A DNA stretch of 8,348 nt from the NCBI GenBank assembly GCA_045648175.1, contig JAZRNN010000042.1, positions 1-8,348 on the forward strand, given 5' to 3'. This document shows positions 1 through 6,378 of this stretch, piece after piece. Made by a program: the position numbers and the translations under genes. The notes under the pieces are model-generated. The model was not told the DNA's origin. It ran no database searches and was given only the letters and a program-made list of their open reading frames with translations. Every line of letters starts with the position of its first letter. The first letter of the stretch is position 1. This stretch comes from SIG440 sp045648175. Lineage in GTDB: Bacteria; Bacillota; Clostridia; Monoglobales; Monoglobaceae.

Positions 1-2
1 CT

Positions 3-32
3 AATATATCACACCAAACACCATCTTGTCAA
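3..32 (-). promoter_or_regulatory. Minus-strand sigma-A promoter with extended -10, distal of a tandem pair
   Basis: On the minus strand a perfect -35 TTGACA (plus 27-32) is followed after 18 nt by TATATT (plus 3-8). A TG one base upstream of the -10 makes it an extended -10. The stretch just upstream of the -35 (plus about 33-66) is runs of A and T in the pattern of an UP element. Transcription would leave the window at the left edge, so the gene served is not visible. Strong tandem promoters with A/T tracts are typical of stable-RNA or other highly expressed operons, but that assignment is an inference. Confidence 0.6.
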
Positions 33-94
33 GACTTTTTTGAAACTTTTTTAAAAAGTTTTTTCTGACAGCCTTTGTTCGGCACAACTCGTCT

Positions 95-123
95 ATATTA
101 ACACACTTACTCTCCTTTGTCAA
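95..123 (-). promoter_or_regulatory. Minus-strand sigma-A promoter, upstream member of the tandem pair
   Basis: The minus strand carries a perfect -35 TTGACA (plus 118-123), a 17 nt spacer and -10 TAATAT (plus 95-100). It lies about 90 bp behind the second promoter at plus 3-32 and points the same way, out of the window. Its -35 is 36 bp from the birA -35, which points in the opposite direction. Confidence 0.6.
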
Positions 124-159
124 TACCTTTTTGCAAAAAAATTTTAAAATTTTTATTTA

Positions 160-187
160 TTGACATCAGCGTGTTTTGTGTTATACT
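160..187 (+). promoter_or_regulatory. birA promoter
   Basis: The -35 is TTGACA (160-165) and the -10 is TATACT (182-187), with a 16 nt spacer. An A/T-tract stretch (about 135-159) lies immediately upstream. Predicted transcription start is near 194, giving a short leader before the ATG at 220. The in-frame TTG at 160 is the -35 box itself and cannot be a start codon for this transcript. Confidence 0.75.
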
Positions 188-219
188 TATCATATATTTT
201 AACAAGAGGTTATATTATA

Positions 220-1017
220 ATGAAGGAACTCCATTTTAACACTAACGATTTATCCGCAAAGGCGGTATGCGTCCATCTTGATGGTATAAATATCGGCGAT
301 ATCTTTGTGCTGGAAACTGTAAATTCCACCAACACATATGCAAAAGAGCTTGCTCAAAACGGTGCAAAACATAACACTGTTGTAATCGCCGACAAACAAA
401 CTGCCGGCAGAGGCCGATTGGGCAGGGATTTCTATTCACCATCAGGTACAGGATTGTATATGAGTATTATTTTGCGGTCTGACAGTGCCCCCCTTGACCC
501 TGTAGCGTTGACAATTGCCGCAGGGGTTGCTGTATGTCGCTCAATTGAGAATGTATGCAATAAGCAACCACAAATCAAATGGGTAAACGACATTTTCCTT
601 GACGGAAGAAAAATTTGCGGTATCTTAGCCGAAGCAGGAACAAATTCAGGAGCTATTGACTATATAGTAGTTGGAATCGGGATAAATATATCTACTCAAA
701 ATTTCCCCGCAGAACTCAGTGCTATTGCCGGTTCTTTGGGCGATGATATTAATCGTAGCGTTATTGCAGGAAGCGTGATTGCTGAATTTATCCATATGCA
801 ATCTCTTTGCGGAAGTCACGAATTGATTAACGAGTATAAAAGCCGTTCACTTGTTTTAGACAAAAAAATAGATTTCACCAAAGATGGTAAAACCTATTCA
901 GGCATTGCAACCGATATTAATATTGAAGGGAACTTGGTTGTTGAACTTGAAAACGGAGAATCTATAACCTTAAAATCAGGTGAAATCAGTTTACATAGCG
1001 AAAACTTTTCAAGATAA
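220..1017 (+). CDS. birA: Biotin--[acetyl-CoA-carboxylase] ligase (biotin protein ligase, monofunctional type)
   Basis: The enzyme activates biotin with ATP to biotinyl-5'-AMP and transfers it to the acceptor lysine of biotin-dependent carboxylases in the cytoplasm. The 265-residue protein shows the catalytic-domain landmarks in order: STNTYA at 36-41, the biotin/AMP loop GRGRLGR at 63-69, KWVND at 120-124 with the conserved lysine, GIGIN at 152-156, and a C-terminal SH3-like domain ending in GEISL at 254-258. Only about 30 residues precede the catalytic domain. It therefore lacks the N-terminal helix-turn-helix of E. coli-type BirA and should not repress biotin genes. The ATG at 220 is chosen because AAGAGG (204-209) lies 10 nt upstream; in-frame upstream codons fall in the promoter. 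It is a single-gene unit ending at a hairpin terminator. No biotin-dependent enzyme is encoded in the window. Confidence 0.93.
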   Translation: MKELHFNTNDLSAKAVCVHLDGINIGDIFVLETVNSTNTYAKELAQNGAKHNTVVIADKQTAGRGRLGRDFYSPSGTGLYMSIILRSDSAPLDPVALTIAAGVAVCRSIENVCNKQPQIKWVNDIFLDGRKICGILAEAGTNSGAIDYIVVGIGINISTQNFPAELSAIAGSLGDDINRSVIAGSVIAEFIHMQSLCGSHELINEYKSRSLVLDKKIDFTKDGKTYSGIATDINIEGNLVVELENGESITLKSGEISLHSENFSR

Positions 1018-1049
1018 AAATGGCCGTATCTAACAGATACAGCCATTTT
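1017..1049. terminator. Bidirectional intrinsic terminator between birA and the M42 operon
   Basis: A 14-bp stem with one C/A mismatch (arms 1017-1030 and 1036-1049) closes a TAACA loop. It starts on the last base of the birA stop codon and ends 4 nt from the stop codon of the converging gene. Read on the minus strand it ends in a run of T, which is a good intrinsic terminator. Read on the plus strand the T run is TTTT interrupted by C. Confidence 0.8.
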
Positions 1050-1053
1050 CTTA

Positions 1054-1431
1054 TCATCCAAAAAGCTCACCAAAATCCCGACCTAAATCATCATTGTCAT
1101 CATAATCAAACTCTTCTTCCTCATAAAAACCGTCAGCATTGTCGAAATCATCGTCAAAGTCATCATATTCTTCTTCGTCATCATCGTCATCTTCCCAATT
1201 TCCATCACCGCCAAAGGCCTCATCAGGGAAAAGTTCCTCAAAGCTGAGCATTTCAGGCTCGTCATTTTCTTCCATTGTCAAATCTACATCAAGGGTGTTA
1301 TAATCGCTGTCCATATCAAGGCATGCACCACAACTGTCGCAGACCTTTTTGGGATCTAGGTCGCACATATTACACTCGCCACAATTGTCGCACACTTTGT
1401 TGTCATATAAAATACAATTTTTCTTTTCCAT
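1054..1431 (-). CDS. Small protein with Cys-rich N-terminus and highly acidic C-terminal tail, function unknown
   Basis: This is the last gene of the M42 peptidase operon, starting 19 nt after the dead M42 paralogue. Its own ribosome site GAGGT (plus 1438-1442) lies 6 nt from the ATG. The 125-residue product has two parts. Residues 6-37 hold eight cysteines: C6, then C14, C17, C20 and C23 as CxxC steps, then C31, C34 and C37. KVCDNCGEC and KVCDSCGAC form an internal repeat. This looks like a zinc-binding or iron-sulfur site. From about residue 54 the chain is dominated by Asp and Glu with scattered Phe and Tyr, ending in LGRDFGELFG; it is probably disordered. There is no signal peptide or membrane segment. 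Short cysteine-rich clostridial hypothetical proteins with a similar head may exist, but I cannot assign a function. Its position suggests a job connected with the peptidases. That the frame is real is supported by the ribosome site, spacing, patterned cysteines and following terminator. Confidence 0.8.
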   Translation of the reverse strand: MEKKNCILYDNKVCDNCGECNMCDLDPKKVCDSCGACLDMDSDYNTLDVDLTMEENDEPEMLSFEELFPDEAFGGDGNWEDDDDDEEEYDDFDDDFDNADGFYEEEEFDYDDNDDLGRDFGELFG

Positions 1432-1450
1432 ATCTTAACCTCGAATTAAA

Positions 1451-2341
1451 TTATTTGTTTTTGTTTAGAATTTCTGTCAGCAATTTAACCGCCGTGTCAA
1501 AATCAGTTTTGTTAACTCTTTGGGGTTCACCCTCTTCACAAAGAACCGATATTCCAACCGCACCGCAAAGGTTGTCGGATGTTAAAATTTGCTCAACGTA
1601 AAAATCATCATCGCATACTGCTATTTCGGCATCCAAATCATTTTCGACCACTATTCTTTCAAGTTCTTTTCTGATGTCGACCGACGCCACCGCCCTTGCA
1701 TCCTTGGCAACAATCACACAGCCATCATTTGAGCTGGCACCAATTGTAATCACTTTGTCAAAGCTATGAGCACCCAAAAACGCTTTGATTCCTCTTGCGC
1801 CAAGTCGTTTTTGCGCAGAGAATAAAACAGTTAGATTTTCAATCTCGTTCTGCATTTTAAGCGCACTGCAAACCGCAGCTAAACCGATACGACTTTTTAA
1901 TCCATATCCCGAGTAACCACACTCGTCCTCATCAAACTCAGAAACAACCGTACCGAAATCACCGATACTGATATCAACAGTATCCATTTCAACATACAAA
2001 TCCGAAACTTTTGCAGTTTTTAAATCCAATTCGTCTTCATATTTTACCACGCCAGTACTACCATTGCTAAAAATTATCGTTCTGTCTGCCAATTCGGCAG
2101 GTTTGGCTCCACCAACAGAAGCAAAATACACCTGATTGTCTGTTTTTGAAACGACCATAATCCCCGTGCTGTCTATTCCGCACTCAACACAAAGGCCACC
2201 AGCACCCGAGCTTGCAATCAGGTTACCCATGTTATCTGTTTCAATTTTTTCAAATACGTCGCTGAGTTGTTTTTTCAGCAGATCCCTTATGCCCTCTTCG
2301 TTTCCCGAAGGCGAAAATGTTTCAAAAATTTCTTTTATCAT
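1451..2341 (-). CDS. M42-family metallopeptidase homologue lacking the active site (predicted non-catalytic)
   Basis: The 296-residue protein aligns along its length with the intact M42 protein encoded directly upstream. Shared landmarks include SPSGNEEGIRDLL for GVSGYETEVRNII, DNMGN for DSMGN, FASVGG, SRIG for DRLG, and VNKTDF for MNKADF. The catalytic set is destroyed. The metal-binding His of AHMDEVG is Gly55, though the following Asp57 is kept. The bridging Asp of DDR is Lys149. The catalytic and ligand glutamates of QEEVG are Lys178-Arg179. The IEGT acid is Gly201. The C-terminal ligand His is absent, and the only His in the protein is H192, elsewhere. The frame is intact, so this is a maintained pseudo-enzyme, not a decayed gene. 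The ATG at 2341 overlaps the upstream stop in an ATGA arrangement with GGAAAGGA before it; an in-frame TTG 18 nt further upstream is less likely. It may be a structural or regulatory subunit of a mixed M42 oligomer (inference). Confidence 0.85.
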   Translation of the reverse strand: MIKEIFETFSPSGNEEGIRDLLKKQLSDVFEKIETDNMGNLIASSGAGGLCVECGIDSTGIMVVSKTDNQVYFASVGGAKPAELADRTIIFSNGSTGVVKYEDELDLKTAKVSDLYVEMDTVDISIGDFGTVVSEFDEDECGYSGYGLKSRIGLAAVCSALKMQNEIENLTVLFSAQKRLGARGIKAFLGAHSFDKVITIGASSNDGCVIVAKDARAVASVDIRKELERIVVENDLDAEIAVCDDDFYVEQILTSDNLCGAVGISVLCEEGEPQRVNKTDFDTAVKLLTEILNKNK

Positions 2342-3351
2342 CTTTCGTCCTTTCCGCAATCGTCAAGAAAGCCTTCTATTATTCTTTGGCAGGATTTGAA
2401 ATCCGCCTTGTTCATAACGCACACAGGGGAATGAATATACCTGCAAGGTACAGAAAGCGAAGCCGTTTTAATGCCGCCATCTGCGAGATAAATTGAACCT
2501 GCATCATTACCCCCTGCGGTTGATGCTTTGAATTGCCACGGGATGTTTCTTGATTCTGCAGCTGAAACCAGTAAATCAACCAACTCTCTGTCAGCCTTGC
2601 TGGCAGAGTCAAGAATTGAAATTGCAGCACCGCCTCCTGATTTAGTAACCCGAAGATTTTCAGGGATGCCTGTCATATCATTACAGGTAGTGCCTTCTAT
2701 AACCACTGCGTAATCAGGATTAACACCCTTTGCCGCAACCTTTGCACCACGCAGACCAACCTCTTCCTGAACGGTAAAGGCACATACCAGATTAACATTC
2801 CAATTCTTTTTAAGCATTTCAATCATAATTGCACAGCCAAGTCTGTCATCAAGTGCTTTTGCCTTTATCTGATTGCCAAACTCTACATATATGCTGTCAA
2901 AACCAAAATAATCACCCTTTTGAACAACAGTCTCTGCATCGGCTTTGTTCTTTGCACCGATATCCACAAAGAGTTTATCCTCACTTGGAGTAGTTTTGCG
3001 TTCTTCCTTGGTGGTCAGGTGAATAGGCTTCAAACCTATAACGCCTTTTCTTCCGTTGACACACACCCTTTTTGATATAAGAATCCGTGGGTCAATACCG
3101 CCCACCGATGCAAATTTAATATAGCCATCGTCTGTAATGTCGGCAACGATAAACCCTACCTCGTCCATATGGGCAGAAAGCAAAATTGTCTTTGCATCAG
3201 AATTTTCCTCAGCAAGTTTAAACACAAGCATATTGCCCATACTGTCGACGGATATATCCACTTCACAATTTTGTAGTTCATCCATTATAATATTTCGGAC
3301 CTCTGTTTCATAACCCGAAACTCCAAAAGCTTCTGTCAACTTTTTAAGCAA
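2338..3351 (-). CDS. M42-family metallopeptidase (glutamyl aminopeptidase / endoglucanase-like), TTG start
   Basis: M42 enzymes are cytoplasmic dinuclear-metal aminopeptidases that trim peptides released by larger proteases, usually as dodecameric tetrahedral particles. The 337-residue protein keeps the full site: H61 and D63 in AHMDEVG, D168 in LDDR, E196-E197 in QEEVGLRG, E219 in IEGT, and H307 in RYIHSP. The start is not an ATG. The well-placed codon is TTG at 3351, 8 nt after a perfect GGAGG (plus 3360-3364), giving the usual M42 opening LKKLTEAFGVSGYE. A GTG at 3360 sits inside that ribosome site and can be excluded, and longer starts run deep into the upstream gene. It overlaps the upstream M42 gene by 8 nt and the downstream paralogue by 4 nt, so translational coupling is likely. 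Substrate preference cannot be read from the sequence. Confidence 0.92.
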   Translation of the reverse strand: MLKKLTEAFGVSGYETEVRNIIMDELQNCEVDISVDSMGNMLVFKLAEENSDAKTILLSAHMDEVGFIVADITDDGYIKFASVGGIDPRILISKRVCVNGRKGVIGLKPIHLTTKEERKTTPSEDKLFVDIGAKNKADAETVVQKGDYFGFDSIYVEFGNQIKAKALDDRLGCAIMIEMLKKNWNVNLVCAFTVQEEVGLRGAKVAAKGVNPDYAVVIEGTTCNDMTGIPENLRVTKSGGGAAISILDSASKADRELVDLLVSAAESRNIPWQFKASTAGGNDAGSIYLADGGIKTASLSVPCRYIHSPVCVMNKADFKSCQRIIEGFLDDCGKDER

Positions 3352-4375
3352 TGACCTCACCTCCGCAAATAGTTTCACAAATAAGGCTGCATACACTTGC
3401 GGCATCATTTAAATCTGCCGTCTCTACAGTAGTGTGCATATATCTGAGAGGAATAGACAGCACAATACAAGGAACACCACTACCCGACGTCTGAATTGCC
3501 CATGCGTTTGTACCCGTACTGCGTGGTGCAACTTCTATTTCGTATGGTATACCCTTTTCCTTTGCAGTCTTCATAACATTCTTGGTCATTTCATAATGGA
3601 CATTGGGGCCCCTACAGATTGCCGTACCGCTGCCCAGATGGAATGTATCACTCCCGCAGGCATCAGGTGTTTCGCCATATGTCACGTCAACAACAATCGC
3701 AAGGTCGGGCAGGCATTGGTTAACTATGGTATATGCCCCCTGAAGACCCTGTTCCTCACCCGAAGCAAATGCAACGCATAAATTATATGGAAGTTCTTTA
3801 TCGTTTAACTGCTCTAAAACCGCAAAAACCGCCGCCATAGACAATCTGTTATCAAGAGCTGCAGATGAAATTCTGTCATTCATTAATTCGCAGAACTCCC
3901 CTTCAAGCATAATCGGGTCACCAACCGAAATCAGCTCACCTGTTTCCTCTCCAAGTCCTGTATCTATAAGCATATCCTCAACCTTAAGACCTTGCTTTTC
4001 TTCGGATTTTGCCATAAGATGAGGGGGTTTTGCACCTATTATTCCAAAGACTTCTTTCTTACCCAAAATGCGAACTTCACACGCAGGGAGAATCCGCTCG
4101 TCAACCCCACCCAAAGTCTTGAATGACACAAAGCCATTTTCATCAACTCCTGATACAATCAGACCTATTCTGTCAAGATGTGCCTCAATCATAACAGTTG
4201 GTGCATCTGCATTTTTTGACTGTCTTGTCCCCAAAACACAATTTGCTTTTGTAACATATGCATCTGGACAGTATTTTTTCAATTTCCCACAGACAAACTC
4301 TGTAAAATCGCCTTCATATCCCGTAACTCCCGGGACAGAAAGAAGTTCTTTTGTTATTTCTTTAATGTTATTCAT
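3344..4375 (-). CDS. M42-family metallopeptidase, first gene of the operon
   Basis: This second, divergent M42 aminopeptidase has 343 residues and complete predicted metal and catalytic residues: H66 and D68 in AHLDRIG, D175 in LDNR, E207-E208 in GEEQGLQG, D230 in VDVT, and H314 in RYMHTTVE. The residue after the HxD motif is Arg69, where the neighbouring paralogue has Glu, so its pocket may differ. VDVT here versus IEGT in the next gene also puts the two enzymes in different M42 subgroups. The start at 4375 (MNNIKEITKELL) is preferred because TCCTTT (plus 4384-4389, read as AAAGGA) is 8 nt upstream. The ATG at 4381 would leave only 2 nt. It is transcribed from the promoter at 4410-4438 and is cotranscribed with the three genes that follow it. 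Confidence 0.93.
   Translation of the reverse strand: MNNIKEITKELLSVPGVTGYEGDFTEFVCGKLKKYCPDAYVTKANCVLGTRQSKNADAPTVMIEAHLDRIGLIVSGVDENGFVSFKTLGGVDERILPACEVRILGKKEVFGIIGAKPPHLMAKSEEKQGLKVEDMLIDTGLGEETGELISVGDPIMLEGEFCELMNDRISSAALDNRLSMAAVFAVLEQLNDKELPYNLCVAFASGEEQGLQGAYTIVNQCLPDLAIVVDVTYGETPDACGSDTFHLGSGTAICRGPNVHYEMTKNVMKTAKEKGIPYEIEVAPRSTGTNAWAIQTSGSGVPCIVLSIPLRYMHTTVETADLNDAASVCSLICETICGGEVIA
3358..3364 (-). promoter_or_regulatory. Ribosome binding site that fixes the TTG start of the second M42 gene
   Basis: Read on the minus strand this is GGAGGTG, inside the last codons of the upstream M42 gene. Its GGAGG core is 8 nt from TTG at 3351 and no ATG lies at a usable distance. The site and the 8-nt gene overlap together suggest coupled translation. 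Confidence 0.75.
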
Positions 4376-4409
4376 AAGCATTGTCCTTTTTTTATTTATT
4401 AATTAATTA

Positions 4410-4438
4410 ATTATACCCCATTAAAGTTTTTCCGTCAA
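4410..4438 (-). promoter_or_regulatory. Promoter of the M42 peptidase operon
   Basis: The minus strand shows -35 TTGACG (plus 4433-4438), a 17 nt spacer and a perfect -10 TATAAT (plus 4410-4415). The leader to the ATG at 4375 is short and AT-rich, with an ATTA-type repeat (TTAATTAATTAAT region, plus 4398-4412). No clear operator or riboswitch is seen. All four minus-strand genes down to 1054 can be read from it, and no internal promoter or terminator stands out between them. Confidence 0.8.
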
Positions 4439-4494
4439 GATAAAGCAATATTATATTATTTTTTATTCTGTCAAAAATAATTTTATTAAACATC

Positions 4495-4523
4495 TTTACT
4501 TTTCCGTTTTTATACTATATAAT
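4495..4523 (+). promoter_or_regulatory. Promoter of the Na/Pi cotransporter gene
   Basis: A perfect -10 TATAAT (4518-4523) has a weak -35 TTTACT (4495-4500) at 17 nt. It lies back to back with the M42 operon promoter in a 180-bp AT-rich divergent intergenic region. No Pho-box-like direct repeat was recognised. Confidence 0.6.
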
Positions 4524-4564
4524 GTATTTGGTGGAATTTGACTACAAAAGAAAGGAATTTAAAT

Positions 4565-6325
4565 ATGGATATTTTCTCAATCTTAGCACTTATAGGCGGG
4601 CTTGCGCTCTTCCTTTACGGAATGGATGTTATGGGAGACGGACTTAAAAAGCTTGCCGGTGGAAAACTTGAATCAATCCTCGCAAAACTGACTTCAACCA
4701 GAATTCTTGGCTTTTTGCTTGGCTTTATAGTTACCGCAATCATCCAGAGTTCATCAGCAACAACCGTTATGCTTGTTGGTTTTGTAAACTCGGGTATTAT
4801 GACTCTTGGACAGACAATCAGCATCATTATGGGTGCCAATATAGGTACAACTGTGACTTCATGGTTGCTTAGTTTGACAGGTATTAATGGTTCTACCGTG
4901 TTACTTAAATTACTTAAACCCGAATCATTCACCCCCATTCTTGCGGCAATCGGCGTTGTTATGACAATGATGTCCAAATCAGATGCCAAAAAGAACATTG
5001 GTACCATTTTGCTGGGTTTTGCCGTCCTTATGTTTGGAATGGAAACTATGAGTGGTGCTGTTGAAGGTCTTAAGGACAACGAAACCTTCACCAATATGCT
5101 TACTATGTTTTCAAATCCCATTATGGGTATAATTGTAGGAACAATTTTTACTGCCATTATTCAAAGTTCATCCGCATCTGTCGGTATTCTTCAGGCCTTG
5201 GCACTTTCATGCGTTATTCCTCACTCAACCGCTCTTCCTGTACTTTTGGGTATGAATATAGGAACAACAATTACCCCTATTATATCCTCTATCAGCGGTA
5301 ATACTGAGTCAAAGCAAGTTGCAATTTCCTGCCTGTATATAAAAATGCTGGGTGTTATTGTTGTAACAGCTGTATTCTATTTGATATACTATACAGCAGA
5401 CCTTCTTGACCCATTTATGAATTCTCAGTCAACCGTTTTCACCATTGCAATTTCGCATACACTTTTTAATATAATTTCAACCATTATTCTTATGCCATTC
5501 TGCTCGATGATTGAGAAGCTTGCCATCAAAACTATAAAAACCAATCATAAAACACGTCAGACAGATGTATTTGACACTCTGGACGAAAGATTTCTTGATA
5601 TTCCTGCATTTGCTGTTGAAAAGTGTCGCGAGCTTGTTTGCGATATGGCAAAAATCTCGGCAGATTCGTTTACAATGGCAACTAATCTTATGGCAGATTA
5701 CAGTGCCGAAAAGTTTAACGAAATTATGGAACTCGAAAAGATGGTTGATAAATACGAGGATAAAACCAGTACCTATCTTATAAAAATTGCAGCAAACAAT
5801 ATGTCATCAAAGGACAGTAAAGTGGTGACAGAACTTCTTCATTGCATCGGTGATATCGAAAGAATTTCTGACCACGCTGTAAACATTGCCGAAGTTGCTC
5901 AGGAAATGCACGAAAAAGGTATTTCATTCTCACCACAGGCACAAAAGGATATTAAAATTATTACCGCCGCATCTATTGAGGTTCTGGCTCTTGCAACCAA
6001 TGCACTCGTTGATGAAGATTTATCGGTGGCTACAAACGTAGAACCTCTTGAACAGGTTATCGACCGCTTAAAACGCAAAATCAAAGGTAATCATATTTCA
6101 CGTCTTAAGCAAGGCGACTGTACAATGGAGCTGGGCTTCATTCTTTCAGACCTTCTTACCAACTACGAAAGAGTGGCCGACCATTGTTCAAACATAGCAG
6201 TTTGTCTTATCGAAATCGCCCATGACTCATTTGAAACTCATGAATATCTCAAAAATGTCAAGGAAAATCCCAACGCATCATTTGAAGATATGTATCAATT
6301 CTATAAAGAAAAATACGCAATTTAA
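4565..6325 (+). CDS. Na+/phosphate cotransporter family protein with C-terminal PhoU domain
   Basis: This is an integral membrane protein of the NptA/YjbB type, expected to couple sodium and phosphate movement. Of its 586 residues, roughly 1-320 form the transporter. It contains the family's two internal repeats: TAIIQSSSATTVM at 57-69 followed by GANIGTT at 90-96, and TAIIQSSSASVGI at 196-208 followed by GMNIGTT at 229-235. The paired QSSSA motifs are the family hallmark. Residues about 340-555 are a helical PhoU-like domain with two ExxxD-type motifs, IERISDHAVNIAE (431-443) and YERVADHCSNIA (534-545), consistent with metal binding and regulation. The fusion is a known family architecture. 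The ATG at 4565 has AAAGGA 8 nt upstream; a TTG at 4538 lies only 14 nt from the -10 box and has no ribosome site. It is a single-gene unit. Direction of phosphate movement in this organism is not known. Confidence 0.93.
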   Translation: MDIFSILALIGGLALFLYGMDVMGDGLKKLAGGKLESILAKLTSTRILGFLLGFIVTAIIQSSSATTVMLVGFVNSGIMTLGQTISIIMGANIGTTVTSWLLSLTGINGSTVLLKLLKPESFTPILAAIGVVMTMMSKSDAKKNIGTILLGFAVLMFGMETMSGAVEGLKDNETFTNMLTMFSNPIMGIIVGTIFTAIIQSSSASVGILQALALSCVIPHSTALPVLLGMNIGTTITPIISSISGNTESKQVAISCLYIKMLGVIVVTAVFYLIYYTADLLDPFMNSQSTVFTIAISHTLFNIISTIILMPFCSMIEKLAIKTIKTNHKTRQTDVFDTLDERFLDIPAFAVEKCRELVCDMAKISADSFTMATNLMADYSAEKFNEIMELEKMVDKYEDKTSTYLIKIAANNMSSKDSKVVTELLHCIGDIERISDHAVNIAEVAQEMHEKGISFSPQAQKDIKIITAASIEVLALATNALVDEDLSVATNVEPLEQVIDRLKRKIKGNHISRLKQGDCTMELGFILSDLLTNYERVADHCSNIAVCLIEIAHDSFETHEYLKNVKENPNASFEDMYQFYKEKYAI

Positions 6326-6335
6326 ATCAAATATT

Positions 6336-6362
6336 AAAGGGACTGTTTAAAACAGTCCCTTT
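6336..6362. terminator. Bidirectional terminator between the Na/Pi cotransporter and MATE genes
   Basis: A perfect 12-bp stem (AAAGGGACTGTT at 6336-6347 with its complement at 6351-6362) closes a TAA loop. It ends in TTTT on the plus strand and in TTT followed by an AT-rich stretch on the minus strand. It lies 10 nt after the cotransporter stop and 16 nt from the stop of the converging MATE gene, so it serves both. Confidence 0.88.
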
Positions 6363-6378
6363 TGTATCTCTTAAACAT

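Noticed and set aside
160..219. Upstream TTG start for birA adding 20 residues
   Set aside because: The TTG is the first half of the -35 box of the birA promoter, so it would not be in the transcript; the ATG at 220 has a ribosome site.
1020..1247. Plus-strand frame rich in His, opposite the acidic tail gene
   Set aside because: It is the complement of GAT/GAA-rich codons of the acidic protein. Its low-complexity His/Asn composition and position on the terminator hairpin mark it as a shadow.
4538..4564. Upstream TTG start for the Na/Pi cotransporter
   Set aside because: It lies only 14 nt from the -10 box with no ribosome site, and AAAGGA is correctly placed for the ATG at 4565.
4615..5157. 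Minus-strand frame of 180 codons inside the Na/Pi cotransporter
   Set aside because: It is antisense to a clearly recognised transporter domain, with no ribosome site or family match.
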